Of a stretch of 64,000 nucleotides of DNA, positions 57,788 to 64,000 are shown piece after piece. Source of the stretch: Drosophila miranda (Eukaryota; Arthropoda; Insecta; Diptera; Drosophilidae); contig NC_046674.1 in NCBI RefSeq assembly GCF_003369915.1, forward strand, positions 7,688,001-7,752,000, in the 5' to 3' direction. The position numbers were made by a program, and so were the translations under genes. The notes under the pieces are model-generated. The model ran no database searches. It had not been told where the DNA came from and was given only the letters and a program-made list of their open reading frames with translations. The stretch's first letter is position 1. Every line of letters begins with the position of its first letter.

Positions 57788-59979
57788 AATTCCAGACATC
57801 GTTCGACAAAAATCTATCTTTGAATGCGGTCTTCCAGCTTTTATTTTTTGGGGGCCAAATCGGCCAGACAGGCGACGACACGCTGCAAATTCTAATTAAT
57901 GACAGTTTTAGACAGTTTTTGAGCTAGACGGCGCCAAAAACAAAAACCAAAAAACCAAAAAACAAAAACAACTTGAAAATCTTGAACTTCTTCTCTTTGG
58001 TTGCCTGTGTGTGTGCCTGTCTGTGTTTTGGCCATAGATTGGGGCCCCTGGGGCATGTCTGGGACGGCAGTGCAGAGTCTGTTGAAAGAAGCAACAGATC
58101 GGATGATGATTTGCGTTATATAAATAAGGGTTTGGGTTCTTCTAGACAGAAAAATAAAAATCCAAAAAATTAAGCGATGGTCAGTACTGGGATTTCGAAA
58201 GTCTGAAAAGTCTATATGGGATGGCCATTAGTTGGATTTTGTAGGTCTGAAAAGTATGTATGTTTTTTGCTCAAAAGTTATGTAAATTATTGAGGAATTT
58301 GGACTGTTATCTTTTAAATATTGTGGGTGCAAAAAGCGGTTGTAAAACCCAACGATTTCTCTGAGAGATGATGTTTCTATTCCAAGATCTTTAGAGAGTA
58401 AAAGGGTGGTATGCCAAGCGGATGTTCAATGCAAAAAAAAAAGGCCTGATATTTATTCCAGTTAAGTGATATCATGTTCCTCTAATGCAATTTATTCCCA
58501 TGCCAAATCACGGCATTGCTCATTCAGATCTTCCCAGAACGGAAAACTTGGGCTACATCCTGGAGCACACGCGTCACTAGCCGGGGGATCCATCAAATCA
58601 TCGAATGGGGACGGACGTCACTGGTGACTCATTCGTGACGATCAGACCGCTTGGACATTGGGCAGGTGTCGTGTTTATGGGCGTCTGGGGGGTTGGTTGG
58701 AAACATTATGCAAGGTCGTTTGCCTCCCAACTTGTTTTATGGATGACGACGTTGCCCATAGACTTTGCACCCCGCCTCACAAGTGAACGGCATGGGCCGG
58801 TGTCTAGTGCCGCTGCCTTAGGTAATGTCTCTGTCTCTGCCTAGCTCCCTGCTTGTAGCACTGCTTGTTGTACGCTTTCCAGTGCTTTCCAGCGGTTAAC
58901 AACTGACGACGTCAGCTGATAAGCCGCCGCAGCAGACAATCAGTCATAGCATGCGGGTGCCAGCCCGCCTTATCGTTGCTGGAAGGCATATGGTGAAATA
59001 GTACCCGAGTACGCCCTGAAAGACGCCCGAGGAGGAGTACGTGTTGCGGTGCATGGGACTCGACTCGGGGTGGCCTTATCGGTTACGATTTTTAGTCAGC
59101 AACAGACATACGCGACTACTGGGAAGGGCCTGGGGTCTGTGGTCTGGGGTCCGGGGCCAACACTTGTGCTTTCAATGTCTATATGTGGGTCAGAGCAACT
59201 TTCGATTAAAATCCTTGACGTCAGCAACTGGCGGTTGGCGGTTGGCGGTTGGTGCCTGCCGACTGCTGCCTGGTGGCTGTGTGCCGGAACTGCCGGAGGT
59301 AGAAGATCGCCGACTGCTTACAGAGCGATCGTACGATGCATGGAATCAGCAGACAGCTCGTGACTGAGTCTACGACTTCGACTTCGACTTTGGTAGAACG
59401 ATTCTCCAAGCAAATGTCACGCAATCAGCGCAGAAAACAGCAGAAAGAAACGGAAACAGAAACCGAAACAGAAACAGCCATATATCGATCTAACAAGACA
59501 ACACCTAATCGAAGATCTAATCGTGCGAATACAATAAAGTAATTCCCTTTTTTTCGGGGCCCGTCACATTTCCGGATGGGCACACGTGCGTGCGCCTACC
59601 CATGGCCTGTTCAATGACAGATGATATGTGTCCCCCCTCTCCCAAACATGATTTACTTTTGATATATGGCATAGAGGGGGCTTATCAAAGATCTTGTACA
59701 CTGAGAAATTACTGAAGTTGCTCTGGGAATTTCCAACAATCAAAAGAAATGCTTTGAAAAACGAACACTTGTTGTGAAAATCAATTGAAGAGAATCCGCC
59801 CTTGAAGAAAAAGAGACACCCTTGCCGAGACACAGGCAGACCTTCAAGCGGCATAAGTCTCCGGAGAGAAGGTTCTAGGGGGAGTCAGTAGGAGTACTGT
59901 GACCATCGATGCAGGAGCGGACTTTGACCAACGAGGGGGCGGGCCTAAGCCAATAGGAGGACCAATTCGAGTGCTTCGA

Positions 59980-60165
59980 GTGCAGTGGCTAATCTCTTGA
60001 TCTTCATTTCATCTGCGAGAGCATTGCTCCTCTCCTGCAATCCCTCTCTCTGTCTTTGGCAATTCCTTCCTTCTATTGCTCTCTCCAGCAGCAACAACAT
60101 TAAGGCGACACATTCGTATGGAACGACTCTCTCTCTCGACGAATCATCGTCGTGCGCCTTTGAGC
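59980..60165 (+). repeat. CT-rich dispersed repeat, copy 2
   Basis: AATCTCTTGATCTTC, GCTCCTCTCCTGCAATCCCT, TTCCTTCTATTGCTCTCTCC, AGCAGCAACAACATTAA and CATTCGTATG in the same order as the other copies. Confidence 0.65.
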
Positions 60166-60167
60166 TT

Positions 60168-60320
60168 TGAATGCAGTGCAGCTCCTCTCCTGCAGTCCCT
60201 CTCTCTCGCTCTCTCGGCAATGCCTTCCATCCTTCCTTCTATGGCTCTCTCCAACAGCAACACATTCGTATGCATTGACTCTCTCTCGCTCTCGCTCTCA
60301 GCAAATACTGACCCTCGTCG
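60168..60320 (+). repeat. CT-rich dispersed repeat, copy 3
   Basis: Directly follows copy 2, sharing GCTCCTCTCCTGCA.TCCCT, CCTTCCTTCTATGGCTCTC, CAACAGCAACA and CATTCGTATG. It ends in CTCAGCAAATACTGACCCT, which is identical in copy 4. Confidence 0.65.
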
Positions 60321-61931
60321 TGGGAGAATCAAATAGAATTTATTTGAATTTTCTTTTCCTGTTGCTTTAAATCTCGACTTACAGATACCCTTTTGTACAA
60401 ATCTCCCTCAGATGTTTCCTGATTGTTAAATTTACTTGAAAACTCATTTAATGTTGAATATATTTTTCTATTTTCAGTCTGCTATCACGTGAGTACAATT
60501 CTTATGCATTTATCTTCCACGATTCTGGCACAGCAGATACCGTTTATTCCACAACTGTACGAGACGTACACCGTTTAAATATTGTATATTTTTCCCAACC
60601 TCAAAATGGGTCACACGATCATGACCCATGATCAACTACATGCACGAACGAGGCACGGCAAACATCTAAAAATAGGCCAAAAAGCCGATGGAAAAGTCGC
60701 AACCGAAAGAACCAAAAATACCACCGCAGAGATATGGAAATTTTACAGAAATGTCATCCACTAATTACTCTGTTGATATCTAAATCAAATGTTATCAGGT
60801 GTTAACACTCATAAAGCCTGTAAATAAGCTTTCTGTGAGGTGCGTGAAGTGGTGTGGAACAGGGGGGGGGGGGAGTGCAGAGGAGCGACAGAAGGAGAGG
60901 AGTGCCATCTAACGATAGCAAATTGGGGTCTGGGTCCAAGAAGATATCTGTAGTTTTCCACAACAAAAAAAGAAAAAAAGAAAAACTTCCACTCGGAGGC
61001 CATCAAGGGTGTGAAATATCTTTGTGTCTGGGGCCCTTCTCACGATTCCGTTTGCGGATCAGACGGATTAACCCGCTTTAACGGCTACTGTCAGAGGGGT
61101 ACGACAGAGGAGGGGGAGGGGCATACCACGATATCTGCGACTCTGCTGGGCAGGGGTTGGGGGCCCCTGAGGCGTCAAAGTCTGCGGTTTGCGGCTTGCT
61201 GCTTGCGGCTTAACGTTTATTTTTGGCTTTCGCGCCATAGATCGATTGTGTGCGACGGCAACGGCGACGACTGGAAACTCCGTCTGCTTTATAAATAAAT
61301 AAAGAGTGCCAAAAATATAACAAATAACAAAATAACAAAAGAGGTTTCAGCTCTCAAGATTGATGGCATTGTTGTTCCTGAAAGTCGCGATGAAATAACG
61401 CCAAAGCGTGCCTCCAGTCAAGTTATTTTTATTGTTAATTAATACCTTTTATTTTTATCCATTATATGCACAGAAAAGGCTAAAAAAAACCTCTACCTCT
61501 CTATAGAGTAAATACATCGAGTCGAAGATATGCGGGGATTATGATCAGGCCAACAGACGACTTTGATGGCAAACGAAAATTTGCATTACAAATTTGCACC
61601 CAGAAAGACGACGGCACCGCAAACGCAGGCAAACGAGGAAAAAAGTCACCTTGCTTGGAATTTCGCATAACAAAAAAAAAACAAAAAACAAAACAAAACA
61701 CCAAGAAATCGAGAAAAAAAAAGCTTGGCACCATAACTCACAAAATAAATAAAACTGGAATTCAAAGAACAGATGAGAACAAAAAGGTTGAAAGACTAAG
61801 ATAAGTCTATGCACAAGCAGCTTGGGCTAAAAGATATCCTCTAGGGGGTTCCGAAAAACTGTAAAGTCTAAGGGATATTAAAAAAACCCAAAACTGAAAC
61901 GCAAAAACTTTCTTTGATCCTCAATCGATCC
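60321..61931. other. Gene-free stretch after copy 3
   Basis: No coding exon recognised. A G12 run lies at 60,862-60,873 and A-rich low-complexity DNA at 61,670-61,730. Confidence 0.45.
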
Positions 61932-62312
61932 TTAGAGCCCTTCAATGAACAGGCTAACGAATCTACTCGGTTGGCACTCGGCATTCCTTCTGGCACTTCG
62001 AATCAGTTGTCTCAGTTCTTCGAAACGCTCACTATCGAGTACCGACTTCAACGAGATGGTGTCTCGTTACAATGTCTCGAATACTTTTCCACCGTAGTAT
62101 TCCTGAGACTTTCGTATGAAATTTGCTGTTTTCCAAGGGCGCTCCCTGTGTGACTGAGCCGCACCAGGCATGAGTAGCTGTGCCCTAGTACGAATCATTT
62201 GATCCACCTGATGATCTTCCCACACAGAACCGTACCACTGCCGCTCGAGGCTTGATTCTCTTTCCTCCACTGGTGTTTGTGTATTTGCTTTATTTGTTAA
62301 CTTGTCGGGAAT
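61932..62312 (-). pseudogene. Coding-like relic with one internal stop, family unknown
   Basis: On the minus strand a frame runs 127 codons, from 62,312 to the TAA at 61,932, interrupted once (TAA after KVFETL, at 62,067-62,069). Both halves look protein-like: ERQWYGSVWEDHQVDQMIRT and WKTANFIRKSQEYYGGKVF, then ERFEELRQLIRSARRNAECQ. It has no ATG at its start and no clear splice sites. It could be a remnant of a transposable element or of a gene; I recognise no family. Confidence 0.25.
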
Positions 62313-63748
62313 TTATTTATCATCCGAATTCGACAATTGGACAACCAATTCAGGTGCCACAGAGCCCCACAGTGGTAGAGCTGACGCACCTGGAATTCCC
62401 CATAAATCAGTCGCAATTTACTAGAAGCAGCTCGTTTGTTTGTATTCTGTGTTTATTTTTGGGGAACCGAGAATTAAACAGTAGCCCTACCATCGTTCCA
62501 TTCGTAAGGCCGAATCATAAAGCAAAACAACGGCGACAATATCGCTAGGAGGCGGAGTGACAGCCAGAAAAAGACCGATGAAGAGGTGTAGAGGGGGTAT
62601 TAGTTGTTTGTAGATTTATAATTGATGGGGGGGACCATACGAATGGCATGGCATCGTATTAATTACTGTTATTATGCTTGGAAATATCCAAATGAAATTA
62701 CTATAGCGCTTTTGGCAGTTGATACTTATTCGATTCGATAGTAATTAAAATTATATTCAATTTAAAGAATTCTGGTTAAGATTCACCAAGTGTGATCTAT
62801 AAGAACCTCCTCCGAAATTCCCATACGGATCCATAGTTTTACAGAAATCTATAAATGAATTTCCATCTTTAATCATTTATTGTTTCTGGAAAGACCCTTA
62901 ACTTGCCGAAAATCACCCTTACAAAATTTCTGTGAAATCAAAAACGGAATTTTCTCAAGAGCTTGAGCTTCTCAGAAATCATACCATCCGTCTAAGAATT
63001 CCGAATTTTTCGCAACTAAATTTCACTTGAAACTAACACTTGAAATTTCCCATGAAACCCTATAAAAGCCCCTTGCTCTCTGGAAATCATTCGGCAAATC
63101 TGTTTTAGATCCCTTCGATATCTGTGGAGACCCCCTGCCGAACCTCCCGAAATGTAAACCAAAACACAGCAGCACAAACAATTGTTAATAATTGGTGTTT
63201 TTTTCGCTTTACGTTTTCGTTATTGACAATTTAACCAGCTAACAATGTTTTCATCAACACCAGCCGTACGAACGTACAATTCAAGGTCGTGCAAGGTCGT
63301 TATAATCGTGCAAATTCAATATTTGGTCGCGTCCAATGACCCATTTGATTCCCATCACATCGCTTTTGGAGGGAGGTGGTGCGCCTGGTTTTTTGGGGCG
63401 TGTGTGTGTCCCCCCCTCCCCCCAAAAAAAAGGAAGGAAAAATCAAAAGCCACAAACAGCGAAGTAATTTCAATGTCCCACGAGGCGTATGCGCCATAAA
63501 GCCAGACAGCCACAAAATGTGACCAACCCACAAGGTGCGTTCATTGTACACATAAGCAGATGCAGGCGCGCAAAAAAAATATAACAAACAGAAAAAATAA
63601 ACAAAAAAAACCAGAAAGCAAACCAAGTCGTGCTTAGAGGGGGGCCGGTGCACATTAGATACCCTTATTCTGGCTACACACACACAGAGCCGTGCATGCG
63701 TGTGCAATGTTTATGCATTTGTGTCACAGATGGGACATGTCTGTTCTT
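62313..63748. other. Gene-free stretch near the right end
   Basis: AT-rich DNA with short frames only; no coding exon recognised. Confidence 0.45.
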
Positions 63749-63909
63749 GCAGTGCAGTGCCGATTCTCTTATCTCTTGATATTTCTGCGAGCGCAGTGTT
63801 CCTCTCACGCAATTCGTTTGCTTGCTCTCTCGAGCTCTCGCGTTCTCATTTCGTTCTTCCCAGCAACAACAAGATTAATGCGCTCTCAGCAAATACTGAC
63901 CCTAGGAAT
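63749..63909 (+). repeat. CT-rich dispersed repeat, copy 4
   Basis: CTTATCTCTTGATATTTCTG, TTCCTCTCACGCAATTCGTT, GCTCTCTCGAGCTCTCGC, CCAGCAACAACAAGATTAATG and CTCAGCAAATACTGACCCT in family order (block two and four abbreviated to 20 bases or fewer in matching). Confidence 0.65.
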
Positions 63910-64000
63910 AGCGGACTCTTTTTTGTCTTTATTTTCATCTTCTTGCATTTCATTTGTGGGAAGCTGCCGGCGGCTTTTTCGGCAAATAAGATTCCTGGGT

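Larger units (their letters stand above)
52951..59979. other. Gene-free stretch after AT-rich island 2
   Basis: No coding exon recognised. It holds CCCCAG-type repeats at about 53,759-53,795, degenerate GACT repeats at 54,418-54,505 and a G18 run at 57,770. Long frames here are low-complexity. Confidence 0.45.

Noticed and set aside
1-64000. tRNA, rRNA, CRISPR arrays, complete transposons
   Set aside because: No tRNA B-box with a foldable partner, no rRNA sequence, no regularly spaced spacer array (and none expected in a fly), and no terminal repeats with a transposase or reverse transcriptase frame were seen.

Overview
The window is Drosophila chromosomal DNA. The compact splice sites, TATA-driven secreted-protein genes and an almost unchanged paramyosin gene point to a fly; the long G/C homopolymers and abundant microsatellites suggest a species outside the melanogaster subgroup (possibly the obscura group), but species was not established.

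Region 1 (about 2.0-15.9 kb, + strand) is the muscle gene Prm. Nine coding exons join into an 879-residue paramyosin, exactly the length known for the D. melanogaster long form. A second start inside the 4.9-kb seventh intron gives miniparamyosin: its own 273-residue head spliced onto the shared last two exons (637 residues).

Region 2 (16.7-22.5 kb, - strand) is a cluster of four small secreted structural-type genes (Gly/Tyr/Ala-rich, each with a TATA box, a signal peptide and a short intron). Three of them split the signal peptide with the intron after only 4-5 codons.

Region 3 (23.6-32.4 kb) is gene-dense. A possible unlisted small secreted-peptide gene (48 aa, +) converges on a six-exon EDRF1-like gene (-). 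A 285-bp divergent promoter separates EDRF1 from Get1/WRB (+), followed by SrpRbeta (+). Get1 and SrpRbeta are both ER membrane receptors for protein targeting. Next come a frameshifted coding-like stretch on the - strand and an intronless, diverged selenophosphate synthetase-like copy that has lost key active-site motifs and carries a frameshift near its start.

Region 4 (32.4-64 kb) has no convincing coding exon. It opens with what looks like a non-coding first exon ending in a consensus splice donor at 33,625, so most of the rest may be the long first intron of a gene that continues beyond the window. It contains microsatellites, four G/C homopolymers of 18 or more bases, two AT-rich islands (one with a large inverted repeat), 183-bp and 136-172-bp local repeats, and a four-copy family of about 150-bp CT-rich elements.
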